From Dryocola boscaweniae (GTDB taxonomy: Bacteria > Pseudomonadota > Gammaproteobacteria > Enterobacterales > Enterobacteriaceae), in contig NZ_JALHAP010000075.1 in assembly GCF_025215095.1 (NCBI RefSeq), positions 1 through 64,000 of the forward strand: a DNA stretch of 64,000 nt, in the 5' to 3' direction. Shown piece after piece: positions 32,958 to 40,883 of this stretch (position 1 is its first letter; each line of letters begins with the position of its first letter). The position numbers and the translations under genes are program-made. Under the pieces are notes generated by a model. It was not told the origin of the DNA, did no database searches, and saw only the letters and a list, made by a program, of their open reading frames with translations.

Positions 32958-35040
32958 GTTTATGCAGGCTTTTGCCGCCCTGAGAAAAACGCATGTCGGC
33001 GTGCCGGTCCTGTTACTGAGCGTGCTGGCAATGATTATTCTGCCGCTCTCCCCGCTGGTGCTGGATGTTCTGTTTACTTTCAATATCGTGCTGGCGGTTA
33101 TCGTGTTGCTGGTGGCGGTCAACAGTAACCGTCCGCTGGACTTCGCCGTCTTCCCGACGATCCTGCTGATAACTACCCTGATGCGTTTGACGCTGAACGT
33201 CGCCTCAACGCGCGTGGTTTTACTGCACGGTCACGAAGGGGAAGGCGCGGCCGGTAAGGTTATCGAAGCGTTCGGCCAGGTAGTGATTGGCGGGAACTTC
33301 GTGGTGGGCTTCGTGGTGTTCATCATCCTGATGATCATCAACTTTGTGGTGGTCACCAAGGGCGCGGAACGTATTTCCGAAGTGTCTGCACGCTTTACCC
33401 TTGATGCCCTGCCCGGTAAGCAAATGGCGATTGACGCCGACCTGAACGCCGGGATTATCAACCAGCAGCAGGCGCAAAAACGACGTAAAGAAGTCGCCAG
33501 CGAAGCCGATTTCTATGGCGCGATGGACGGCGCCTCGAAGTTTGTGCGCGGCGACGCCATCGCCGGGATCATGGTGCTGATAATCAACGTCATTGGCGGG
33601 ATTTGTATCGGCATCTTTAAATACGACCTCGATGCCAGCCACGCCTTCCAGCAGTATGTGCTGCTGACCATCGGCGACGGTCTTGTCGCCCAGATCCCTT
33701 CCCTGCTGTTGGCGACCGCATCGGCGATTATCGTGACCCGCGTGAGCGACGGCGGCGACGTTAGCGATGAAATTAAGTCCCAACTGCTCGCCAAACCCAA
33801 CATTCTCTACACCGCCGCCTTTGTGATGTTTATCCTGGCGATTGTGCCAGGCATGCCGCATATCGCCTTCCTGAGCTTTACCGCTTTGTTGCTGTTTGCC
33901 GCCTGGAGGCAAAGCAAGGTGGTCACCCAGGCCGAGCCGGAAACCGATATGGAGGCGATAAGCGAAGCGCTGACGCAGGACAATACGCCTTCGGTAAGCT
34001 GGGAGAGCATTCCGCTGGTGGAGCCGATTGGCCTGAACCTTGGTTTTAAGCTGGTGACGCTTGTGGATAGCGCGAAAGGCAGTCCTCTGTCGCAGCGTAT
34101 ACGCGGCGCGCGTCAGGTAATTTCGGAAACCTGCGGCGTGCTGCTGCCGGAGATTCGCATCCGGGAGAACTTCCGCCTTAAACCGGCGCAGTATGCCATT
34201 CATATCAACGGTATCCGCGTGGCGCTGGGTGAAGTTCACGCCGATAAGATGATGGCGATTCCTGGCGCTGAACTGTATGGCGAAATCGACGGCGTGCTGG
34301 ATACCGATCCCGCCTACGGCATGGCAATCGTCTGGATTGATCCGGAGCATAAAGCGCGGGCGCTGAATCTGGGTTATCAGGTGGTGGATTGTGCAAGCGT
34401 GGTCGCCACCCACGTTAACAAAGTAGCGCGCGGGCATTTACCGGAGCTCTTTAATTACGACGATATTACCCATCTGCATTCGCGCTTAAGCCAGCAGGCG
34501 CCGAAGCTGGCGGAGGATTTAAATAACGCGCTTAATTACAGCCAGCTACTGAGAATTTATCGCCAGTTGCTGCAGGAGCAGGTGTCGCTAAAAGACATTG
34601 TAACCATTGCATCTACCCTGCTGGAAAGCTCGGCGGTAACTAAAGATCCGCTGCTGCTGACCGCCGATGTGCGCTATGCCCTGCGCCGCGCCATCATCCA
34701 TAATATCAACGGCGATCGTAAGTCGCTTTCTGCCTATACAATTGATAATGCATTAGAAACAATGCTGCTGAACGCGCTGAATCAATCCCAACAAGCGGGC
34801 AAGGTAACGCTCGACAGCTTCCCGGTCGACCCAAATATTTTGCAGCAGTTGCAAAACACGATGCCGATGATTTACGAGCAGATGAAAGCGAAAGGCATGC
34901 CGCCGCTTTTACTGGTAACACCGCAGCTACGTCCGATTCTTTCACGCTACGGCCGCCTGTTCTGCGCCGGGCTGCACGTGCTTTCTTACAATGAGATACC
35001 GGACGACAGCGATTTGAATATTGTAGGAACGCTGGCTTGA
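32944..35040 (+). CDS. flhA: export gate protein FlhA (lateral)
   Basis: A 698-aa protein. The N-terminal half has eight membrane helices and the FHIPEP-family signature (RLTLNVASTRVVLLHG, then GAERISEVSARFTLDALPGKQMAIDADLNAGIINQQQAQKRR). The C-terminal half is the cytosolic nonameric ring domain that receives chaperone-substrate complexes. Length fits (about 692). Last gene of the locus on this side. Confidence 0.97.
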   Translation: MANSKFMQAFAALRKTHVGVPVLLLSVLAMIILPLSPLVLDVLFTFNIVLAVIVLLVAVNSNRPLDFAVFPTILLITTLMRLTLNVASTRVVLLHGHEGEGAAGKVIEAFGQVVIGGNFVVGFVVFIILMIINFVVVTKGAERISEVSARFTLDALPGKQMAIDADLNAGIINQQQAQKRRKEVASEADFYGAMDGASKFVRGDAIAGIMVLIINVIGGICIGIFKYDLDASHAFQQYVLLTIGDGLVAQIPSLLLATASAIIVTRVSDGGDVSDEIKSQLLAKPNILYTAAFVMFILAIVPGMPHIAFLSFTALLLFAAWRQSKVVTQAEPETDMEAISEALTQDNTPSVSWESIPLVEPIGLNLGFKLVTLVDSAKGSPLSQRIRGARQVISETCGVLLPEIRIRENFRLKPAQYAIHINGIRVALGEVHADKMMAIPGAELYGEIDGVLDTDPAYGMAIVWIDPEHKARALNLGYQVVDCASVVATHVNKVARGHLPELFNYDDITHLHSRLSQQAPKLAEDLNNALNYSQLLRIYRQLLQEQVSLKDIVTIASTLLESSAVTKDPLLLTADVRYALRRAIIHNINGDRKSLSAYTIDNALETMLLNALNQSQQAGKVTLDSFPVDPNILQQLQNTMPMIYEQMKAKGMPPLLLVTPQLRPILSRYGRLFCAGLHVLSYNEIPDDSDLNIVGTLA

Positions 35041-35049
35041 GGAGATTGA

Positions 35050-35069
35050 GGGCGCGAATGCACGCGCCC
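35050..35069. terminator. hairpin between flhA and the LprI-like gene
   Basis: A 7-bp GC-only stem (35050-35056 and 35063-35069, 6-nt loop) lies between the convergent stop codons. No T-run follows on either strand, so it may be a weak or Rho-assisted terminator and marks the right edge of the flagellar locus. Confidence 0.5.
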
Positions 35070-35074
35070 CAGCC

Positions 35075-36067
35075 TTACTGATCTAAATACCGCATTTTCC
35101 AGCTCACTAAAGTACGCGGCATGTACTTCATGTCTTTGCTTTCAGAGGTGTAATAGTGCAATTGCAGTTTGCCCTGCGCCGAAGGCGCAATGCGCGCCGC
35201 CCAGATTTTTCCTTCCGGGGTATACATGATAATTGCCGTCTGGCGGTTCGCCGCGCCGCGCACCCACATCGACAGAACCCTGGCGCCGATGTTGTCTATA
35301 TCCTCCTGGTAGATATAAACGTTCGCGGTGTCGACAAACTTTTGATAATCATCGCCGGCAAGCGCGCGGAACTGTTTATCACGCGCTTCATTGTCAAAAA
35401 TCCCCATCGATAATAGCGTTGGCTTCGGGCGGGGATCGCTATCTGCTTTTTCGTAACGCCCGTCAAGGAATACCCCGGATGGCATCGACAACCGGCAACC
35501 CCAGTCGGCGTTGCTGTGCACCTGAAGAGAACCATCCTTTTTAGGGATAATCAGCATCTTGCAGTTGCTTGTGTCTTTTACTTTTTCGACAACGGCCATG
35601 CCGTAGACTTTGCGTGCTTCCGCCGTGAAATCATCTTTATTCAACCCGGCCCAGGCACGCATATTAATCGTCACGCTCCATTCAGCGCTGCGGCTGAACT
35701 GGAGGGTGCCGCCACTCATATTAGGCGCGCGCAGGTTCCACCATTGTCCCTTCCAGTCAAAGCTGTCGTTCACGTCCGACATTTTGCTGATCCCTTCGTA
35801 ATAGGCGCGCTCAATGCAGCTATCTGTCGTACAGTTTTCCAGCGACCTCTCCCAGTCTGAATAATCTTTGTACACTTTTTCGGCGTCGTTTTTGATTAGC
35901 ATCGTGCGATAGATGGTCGACATTGTGCTGTCCAGCCAGTGGAGGCTGTCGTTATTGCAGATGGTATTTTCAAGAGGAGAGATAGCTCGCTGGCAGTTTA
36001 CCGCCAGAGCGCTGGCGCTAAAAAAGCTCAGACAAATAAGTAAACCAGGCGCGAAGGGTTTTAACAT
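35075..36067 (-). CDS. secreted protein with LprI-like N-terminal domain
   Basis: About 330 aa from ATG 36065-36067 (MLKPFAPGLL), with a Sec signal peptide cleaved after about residue 22 (SASALA). Just after it comes the DUF1311/LprI pattern: NCQRAISPLENTICNND, then LDSTMSTIYR and WERSLENCTTDSCIERAYYEGI, with conserved Cys pairs. Such domains are found in periplasmic lysozyme-inhibitor-like proteins. The remaining 230 residues are beta-rich and unrecognised. It is transcribed towards flhA and is not part of the flagellar operon. Confidence 0.65.
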   Translation of the reverse strand: MLKPFAPGLLICLSFFSASALAVNCQRAISPLENTICNNDSLHWLDSTMSTIYRTMLIKNDAEKVYKDYSDWERSLENCTTDSCIERAYYEGISKMSDVNDSFDWKGQWWNLRAPNMSGGTLQFSRSAEWSVTINMRAWAGLNKDDFTAEARKVYGMAVVEKVKDTSNCKMLIIPKKDGSLQVHSNADWGCRLSMPSGVFLDGRYEKADSDPRPKPTLLSMGIFDNEARDKQFRALAGDDYQKFVDTANVYIYQEDIDNIGARVLSMWVRGAANRQTAIIMYTPEGKIWAARIAPSAQGKLQLHYYTSESKDMKYMPRTLVSWKMRYLDQ

Positions 36068-36199
36068 AGGAAAGAACTCTGGGGGTACGAGGAAACATTT
36101 TGTCCAAAAGCACACTTGTTTGCAATATAAAATATAGCCTATTCATAAATTGAAAAATTAATGAAAACGAGACGTTAAGATAAATCCAGTAAAGGTCGC

Positions 36200-36225
36200 T
36201 TTAAATATAAGCTTTTATATTTAAA
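36200..36225. repeat. perfect AT-only inverted repeat upstream of the small orphan gene
   Basis: Arms TTTAAATATAA (36200-36210) and TTATATTTAAA (36215-36225) are perfectly complementary around GCTT. It ends 13 bp before the ATG at 36239, so it may be an operator or a cruciform-prone leader. Confidence 0.5.
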
Positions 36226-36238
36226 GGGTGATGAACAT

Positions 36239-36484
36239 ATGAAAATCGACGGGAGTAACGCTACCCGGATAGCTTCAACGCACAGGGATATGCGGCGCAA
36301 ACCTTTAGGCATCGAGCGGGTTAGCGGTCATATCTGCCCGCAAACCGGCTACTGGCAACTGCTCGGCTCTGCTGTCAGTCCTGTAGTTAACGTAAAAAAA
36401 GGCACTATTTTGCCCTTTTATCAGGGGCAACCCGTCGGCTGGAAACTAAAAGAATATGATTTAAGCACAGGGATAGACGATTAA
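36239..36484 (+). CDS. small hypothetical protein with CPxTGxW motif
   Basis: An 81-aa protein. ATG 36239 is preceded by AAAGGG about 9 nt upstream. Residues about 26-41 read LGIERVSGHICPQTGYW, then a beta-type segment (VKKGTILPFYQGQPVGWKL). I do not recognise a named family. No signal peptide or membrane segment is present. It is a single gene between the divergent LprI-like gene and the convergent LacI-type repressor. Confidence 0.6.
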   Translation: MKIDGSNATRIASTHRDMRRKPLGIERVSGHICPQTGYWQLLGSAVSPVVNVKKGTILPFYQGQPVGWKLKEYDLSTGIDD

Positions 36485-36566
36485 AAAACCGGCGACCCGT
36501 CTCGTATAAGTTGCATTATCTTTAACACGGACGAGTCGTTTATTATTACATAAGGAATAACGGAAT

Positions 36567-37583
36567 TTATGCTGATTCGCGCAGCACCAGCTCGCCGGAA
36601 ATAATAATTTTTTGCGCGGGCAGGGCTGGCGCTTTTATTTTATTAACGATAAGGGTCGCCGCCTGGCGCCCCGTTTCTTCACTTGATGCCGAAACGTAGC
36701 TAAATAACGGCGAAGTCAGATTGATGTGCATCATATCCTCAAAGCCTATCAGTGAAATCTGCTGAGTCAGAAACACGTCTTTCCCCACGGTGCGCCCTAC
36801 CTGCTGAATGCCGCTCAGGCAGCCGATAATCACCGGCGGAGAATGGCAAAGAATAGCGGTAATTTTATTGCTTTGCTCAAGCAGCATGCGGGTTGCCGTT
36901 GCTGCCGCGAGCGTATCGTTATCGCAGGCTGGCGCCCATTCATCACGAAAGGGTAAACCGTATTGCGCAAGCGCTCCGCGGTAACCTAATAGCCGTTCCT
37001 GACGAATCAGGCAGTCCGCGGTGCCGCCGAGCCAGGCGATATTACGATGCCCGCGCTCAATAAGATAACGCGTTGCCTGGTTTCCGGCCTGACGATTATC
37101 ACGTCCGATAACGTCTCTGGTGCTGATGACGGAAGATTCAGAGATGACCACCGTCGGCAACGGGCATTGCGTTATCAGTTCGGGAACGGACGAAGAGCGA
37201 TTATCGGCATGCAGATAAATCACCCCCGCAACCCCCTGCTGGGCAAAAGAGGTTAAGCATTGGCGTAGCTGCGAACCCTCATCCTGCGGCTGGCCGAGAA
37301 ACACCATGAAACCCTGTTTTTCAAGGTGTTGCACTACGCTTGCCGTTACGTTCACGGAAAACGAGTCGGAGAAGTCGCGGATAATCAGGCCAATCAGGTT
37401 TGAGGTATTCGAGCGCAGGTTCGCCGCCGCCGTATTATGAACATAGCCAAGCTGCTTTATGGCGGCGTTGACCTTGTCGATAGTGGCTTCGGAGATTTTT
37501 CCCTTATTACGCAGCACCAGAGACACCGTCGAGACGGAGACGCCAGCAAGCTGGGCTACATCAATGATATTGACCTTTTTCAT
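36567..37583 (-). CDS. LacI-family repressor (MalI-like)
   Basis: A 338-aa protein from ATG 37581-37583 (AAAGGAG upstream). The N-terminal helix-turn-helix and hinge are classical: VNIIDVAQLAGVSVSTVSLVLRNKGKISEATIDKVN, with LRSNTSNLIGLIIRD after the hinge helix. The periplasmic-binding-protein-like effector domain follows. The sequence of the HTH (GVSVSTVSLVL-x-KG-x-IS) is closest to MalI among repressors I know. It lies 87 nt downstream of the PTS permease and likely binds the double operator in front of that gene. Confidence 0.85.
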   Translation of the reverse strand: MKKVNIIDVAQLAGVSVSTVSLVLRNKGKISEATIDKVNAAIKQLGYVHNTAAANLRSNTSNLIGLIIRDFSDSFSVNVTASVVQHLEKQGFMVFLGQPQDEGSQLRQCLTSFAQQGVAGVIYLHADNRSSSVPELITQCPLPTVVISESSVISTRDVIGRDNRQAGNQATRYLIERGHRNIAWLGGTADCLIRQERLLGYRGALAQYGLPFRDEWAPACDNDTLAAATATRMLLEQSNKITAILCHSPPVIIGCLSGIQQVGRTVGKDVFLTQQISLIGFEDMMHINLTSPLFSYVSASSEETGRQAATLIVNKIKAPALPAQKIIISGELVLRESA

Positions 37584-37625
37584 CCCGCTCCTTTTATGCA
37601 AATTTCCTTGTTATCAATACCATAA

Positions 37626-37651
37626 AGCCCCCGGTAAACCTACAGGGGGCT
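37626..37651 (-). terminator. hairpin between the PTS gene and its repressor
   Basis: A 7-bp stem (37626-37632 and 37645-37651) of G/C runs, followed on the minus strand by TTTATGG. It may attenuate read-through from the permease gene into the repressor gene. Confidence 0.5.
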
Positions 37652-37670
37652 GATACATCTTTAACAGGCG

Positions 37671-39170
37671 CTACTTACCAATCATCGTCGACATGGTCTG
37701 GGCGATAAACTGCGCCCTGGCGCCGAATATCACCTGGATACCCGAATCGCCGACAAATACCACTCCCCGCGCGCCGAGGCTGTTCAGACCGTCTTTATCG
37801 ACTTTGTCGCTCTTATCCACCTCAAGACGCAGGCGCGTAATGCATGACCCGACGGAGCTGATATTCTCCGCGCCGCCCAGCAGACCGATAATATCGCCGG
37901 CCAGTTCGGTATCGGTTTTGTCATTGGCATTCGCCGTAACGTCCGCACGACCCGGCGTTTTCACATCGAAGCGACGGATAACAAAGCGGAAGGTGAAGTA
38001 GTAAATCAGCGCCATCGGCACGCCCACGATTATCGCCATCAGGAAGTTAGTCTGATAGCCGTTAAACGACGGCAGGATGCCAAAGGAAATATAGTCGATC
38101 ATACCCGCCGAGAAGGACTTGGCGATATGCGCATGCAGCAGGTACATACACATATATGACAGGCCAGCCATAATCGCGTTAAACACGTACAGAATCGGCG
38201 CCACAAAGATAAAGGTAAACTCAACCGGTTCGGTGATGCCCGTCAGGAAGCAGGTCAGCGCCGCAGAGAACAGAATACCGGAGGCAATTTTCTTATTTTT
38301 GGTGTTCGCTTCATGGTACATCGCAAGGCATGCGGCCGGCAGCGCAAACAGCATCAGTGGGAACTCACCCTGCATGAATTTACCGGCGTTCTGGTAGCTG
38401 TCGCTGCTGAAGGATTTTGTGCCCTCTTCCAGCATCTTGAACCAGATTGTCTGGTCGCCGTGAATCACCTGGCCTGCATGGGTCGTATATTCCCCAAACG
38501 AGTACCAGAACGACGGATACCAGATATGGTGCAGGCCAAGCGGGATAAGCGCACGCTCGGTCAGCCCGAAGATAAAGGTGGATAACGCCTGATTGTCGCC
38601 GTTCACAATGACCGAGAGCGAATCAATTCCCGACTGGATGTACTGCCAGACCCACGGCAGCGCCATGCCAAGCAGGAAGGAGAGAAACGCCGTCGCGATA
38701 GCCACAAATCGCTTGCCGGAGAAGAAGCCCAGAAATTCAGGAAGCTGCATGGTATGGAATTTGTTATAGCACCACGCGGCGAGAATGCCGGAAATCAGCC
38801 CGCCGAAGACGCCCATTTGCAGCGTCGGGATGCCCACAACCATGGCGTATTTCCCGCCTGCCGCCGCCATTTCCGGCGTGATGTTCAGTACCGTGCCGAT
38901 GGTCACGTTGATGATAAAGACCGATACCGCCGCCGACAGCGCCGCAATCCCTGATTCCGCCGCAAGTCCGACCGCAGAACCAATGGCGAACAGCATCGGC
39001 AGATTATCGAAGATAACCCCGCCTGCGTTCATCATTAACGGTAAGTGGAATTTATCGCCAAAGGCCAATAACAGGCCTGCGGCAGGAAGCAGCGAAATAG
39101 GCAGCATTAATGCGCGGCCTATCATCGACAGCTTAGATAACGATTTCGTAATGCTCGATAACACACTCAT
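37671..39170 (-). CDS. PTS EIICB permease, glucose/maltose family
   Basis: A 499-aa protein from ATG 39168-39170 with GGGGGA 6 nt upstream. The EIIC domain (about 1-400) has ten or so membrane helices and the family stretches RALMLPISLLPAAGLLLAFGDK, LIPLGLHHIWYPSFWYSFGEY and GITEPVEFTFIFVAPILY. A C-terminal EIIB domain carries the phosphocysteine motif SCITRLRLEV. No EIIA is fused or nearby, so it probably borrows EIIA-Glc (Crr). The sugar is unknown; MalX/PtsG-type hexoses or their glycosides are likely. It forms a unit with the downstream LacI-type repressor. Confidence 0.88.
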   Translation of the reverse strand: MSVLSSITKSLSKLSMIGRALMLPISLLPAAGLLLAFGDKFHLPLMMNAGGVIFDNLPMLFAIGSAVGLAAESGIAALSAAVSVFIINVTIGTVLNITPEMAAAGGKYAMVVGIPTLQMGVFGGLISGILAAWCYNKFHTMQLPEFLGFFSGKRFVAIATAFLSFLLGMALPWVWQYIQSGIDSLSVIVNGDNQALSTFIFGLTERALIPLGLHHIWYPSFWYSFGEYTTHAGQVIHGDQTIWFKMLEEGTKSFSSDSYQNAGKFMQGEFPLMLFALPAACLAMYHEANTKNKKIASGILFSAALTCFLTGITEPVEFTFIFVAPILYVFNAIMAGLSYMCMYLLHAHIAKSFSAGMIDYISFGILPSFNGYQTNFLMAIIVGVPMALIYYFTFRFVIRRFDVKTPGRADVTANANDKTDTELAGDIIGLLGGAENISSVGSCITRLRLEVDKSDKVDKDGLNSLGARGVVFVGDSGIQVIFGARAQFIAQTMSTMIGK

Positions 39171-39229
39171 AGACAATCCCCCGGTGTTGACGCTGCCATC
39201 GCGTTTTGTTTATTTACGCGTTTTTATGG

Positions 39230-39262
39230 TAAGTAGAACGTTCTACTAGAACGTTCTACTTA
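39230..39262. promoter_or_regulatory. double LacI-type operator before the PTS gene
   Basis: The whole 33-bp segment is a perfect palindrome around one central C. It consists of two identical 12-bp operators TAGAACGTTCTA (39234-39245 and 39247-39258), each with the central CG typical of LacI/GalR operators. Their centres are 13 bp apart. It lies 60 bp upstream of the PTS start. Confidence 0.8.
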
Positions 39263-39392
39263 TAGTGGCGAAAGGATTTTTGCCCGGCAACTAAAATCTG
39301 AGTTGTAGCCATACTGTTATCGAATATTTGAAGTTGCGCAGGTTTTAGCCTGCTCTTTATAGGGGATTGTGGCGAGAGATAGCGACTGAAAG

Positions 39393-39416
39393 TCCCTCTC
39401 CTTTATGGGAGAGGGA
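39393..39416. terminator. hairpin after ybcJ
   Basis: A 9-bp stem (39393-39401 and 39408-39416, loop of 6) lies 18 bp past the ybcJ stop, without a clear T-run. This CCCTCTCC/GGAGAGGG type of hairpin is common in enterobacterial spacers and may be an interspersed repeat as well as a terminator. Confidence 0.4.
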
Positions 39417-39433
39417 TAACGCGAAGGTAAAAA

Positions 39434-39646
39434 TTAAGCCTGAACCGTGATGCTCAGACTTTCAAAGCTCACCGTCTGGCCTGCAACGATTTTGCAGCGC
39501 TTACGGGTTTCCACTTCGCCGTCCACCGTCACCAGGCCTTCGGCAATCACCGCTTTCGCCTGCGCGCCGCTTTCGCACCAGCCTTCCAGCTTCAGCAGAT
39601 CGCACAGTTCAACGTGGGGGTGTTTTCCTAATGAGAAGGTCGCCAT
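39434..39646 (-). CDS. ybcJ: S4-domain RNA-binding protein YbcJ
   Basis: A 70-aa protein starting MATFSLGKHPHVELCDLLKLEGW, nearly identical to E. coli YbcJ over its whole length. The S4-like fold (GLVTVDGEVETRKRCKIVAGQTV) suggests RNA binding. The start has GGAGAG upstream and is 1 nt after the folD stop, so the two genes are coupled. Confidence 0.93.
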   Translation of the reverse strand: MATFSLGKHPHVELCDLLKLEGWCESGAQAKAVIAEGLVTVDGEVETRKRCKIVAGQTVSFESLSITVQA

Positions 39647-39647
39647 T

Positions 39648-40514
39648 TTACTCTCCATCGACATCATGATATTCCTCGCAGGCCTGCAAGGTATTCTGGA
39701 TAAGAGTGGCGACGGTCATTGGGCCAACGCCACCCGGAACCGGCGTAATATACGAGGCTTTGGCGGCGGCTTCATCATAATTCACGTCGCCGACCACTTT
39801 GCCGTTCTCCAGGCGGTTGATGCCAACGTCCACCACAATCGCCCCTTCTTTGATCCACTCGCCCGGAATAAAGCCCGGCTTGCCGACGGCAACGATAACT
39901 AAATCGGCGTTCTCGACGTGGTGACGGAGGTTTTTGGTGAAGCGATGGGTGACGGTAGTGGTGCAGCCAGACAGCAGCAGTTCCATGCTCATCGGACGGC
40001 CGACAATATTGGACGCGCCAATGATCACCGCGTTGAGGCCATAGGTATCGATATTGTAACGCTCAAGCAGCGTGACAATACCGCGCGGCGTGCAGGGACG
40101 CAGGCGCGGCGCACGCTGACACAGGCGGCCAACGTTGTACGGATGGAAACCGTCCACGTCTTTATCCGGATCGATTCGCTCCAGCACTTTTACGTTGTCG
40201 ATACCCGCAGGCAGCGGTAACTGAACCAGAATTCCGTCAATTTCGCCGTCTGCGTTCAGCTCATCAATCAGCGCTAAAAGCTCGGCTTCGCTGGTGGTGT
40301 CCGGCAAATCGTAAGAGCGAGAAACAAAACCGACCTCTTCACAAGCCTTACGTTTGTTAGCGACATAAATCTGGGATGCGGGGTTCGCTCCTACCAGAAC
40401 GACGGCCAGGCCAGGGGCGCGTTTTCCAGCGGCAATTCGGGCTCGAACTTTTTCAGCAACTTCAAGCCGTACCTGCTGCGCAATCGTTTTACCATCAATA
40501 ATCTTTGCTGCCAT
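39648..40514 (-). CDS. folD: bifunctional methylenetetrahydrofolate dehydrogenase/cyclohydrolase FolD
   Basis: A 288-aa protein (E. coli 288). It has the substrate-site Tyr-Lys in [15 protein letters not shown], the conserved [10 protein letters not shown], the NADP-binding [14 protein letters not shown] and [14 protein letters not shown] near the end. It oxidises 5,10-methylene-THF and hydrolyses the methenyl product to 10-formyl-THF. The folD-ybcJ pair next to tRNA-Arg is conserved enterobacterial backbone. Confidence 0.97.
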   Translation of the reverse strand: MAAKIIDGKTIAQQVRLEVAEKVRARIAAGKRAPGLAVVLVGANPASQIYVANKRKACEEVGFVSRSYDLPDTTSEAELLALIDELNADGEIDGILVQLPLPAGIDNVKVLERIDPDKDVDGFHPYNVGRLCQRAPRLRPCTPRGIVTLLERYNIDTYGLNAVIIGASNIVGRPMSMELLLSGCTTTVTHRFTKNLRHHVENADLVIVAVGKPGFIPGEWIKEGAIVVDVGINRLENGKVVGDVNYDEAAAKASYITPVPGGVGPMTVATLIQNTLQACEEYHDVDGE

Positions 40515-40640
40515 CAGTCGAAGTATTCCGTCTGTAATAAACCAGGAAGGGGATTGTTGCTATTTTGTCAGAAGCTAAGCTTGCTGTCAGGCAAAGTTCT
40601 GCCTGGATGCTCAATTGTCGCGCAGGCGGTTGAAAAGCCA

Positions 40641-40668
40641 TTGACTCGAAAGGCGCTGACCGTATAAT
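40641..40668 (+). promoter_or_regulatory. sigma-70 promoter of tRNA-Arg
   Basis: TTGACT (40641-40646) and TATAAT (40663-40668) are separated by 16 bp. A GC-rich discriminator (CCGAGCG) follows, as in stringently controlled stable-RNA promoters. Start is near 40675. Confidence 0.85.
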
Positions 40669-40716
40669 CCGAGCGTTCCAAAGAATACGTACCAGCCGGA
40701 ACAGCACTTCTTCAGT

Positions 40717-40793
40717 GCGCCCTTAGCTCAGTTGGATAGAGCAACGGCCTTCTAAGCCGTAGGTCACAGGTTCGAGCCCTGTAGGGCGTACCA
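40717..40793 (+). tRNA. argU: tRNA-Arg(UCU)
   Basis: A 77-nt cloverleaf with encoded CCA (40791-40793). Anticodon TCT is at 40751-40753, and the D-arm, anticodon stem and T-arm (ACAGG/CCTGT around TTCGAGC) are all intact. The acceptor stem pairs except for a G1-U72 wobble; E. coli argU has G-C there. It decodes the rare AGA. argU is a known prophage attachment site in E. coli (DLP12). Confidence 0.97.
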
Positions 40794-40806
40794 TTTCGAA
40801 GTAAAC

Positions 40807-40830
40807 AGACGTCAACCGACGTCTTTTTTT
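40807..40830 (+). terminator. terminator of tRNA-Arg
   Basis: A 7-bp stem (40807-40813 and 40818-40824, loop AACC) followed by a run of T residues to 40830 is a canonical intrinsic terminator 14 nt after the CCA. Confidence 0.9.
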
Positions 40831-40883
40831 ATGCCTGAAATTCAGCGCGGCATAACCATAAAAGACTTTCCCCTTCCCTGCCG

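Noticed and set aside
33220..34437. 405-codon open frame antisense to flhA
   Set aside because: It lies wholly within flhA, is His/Arg/Gln-rich without domain features and reflects the GC-rich codon pattern of the opposite strand.
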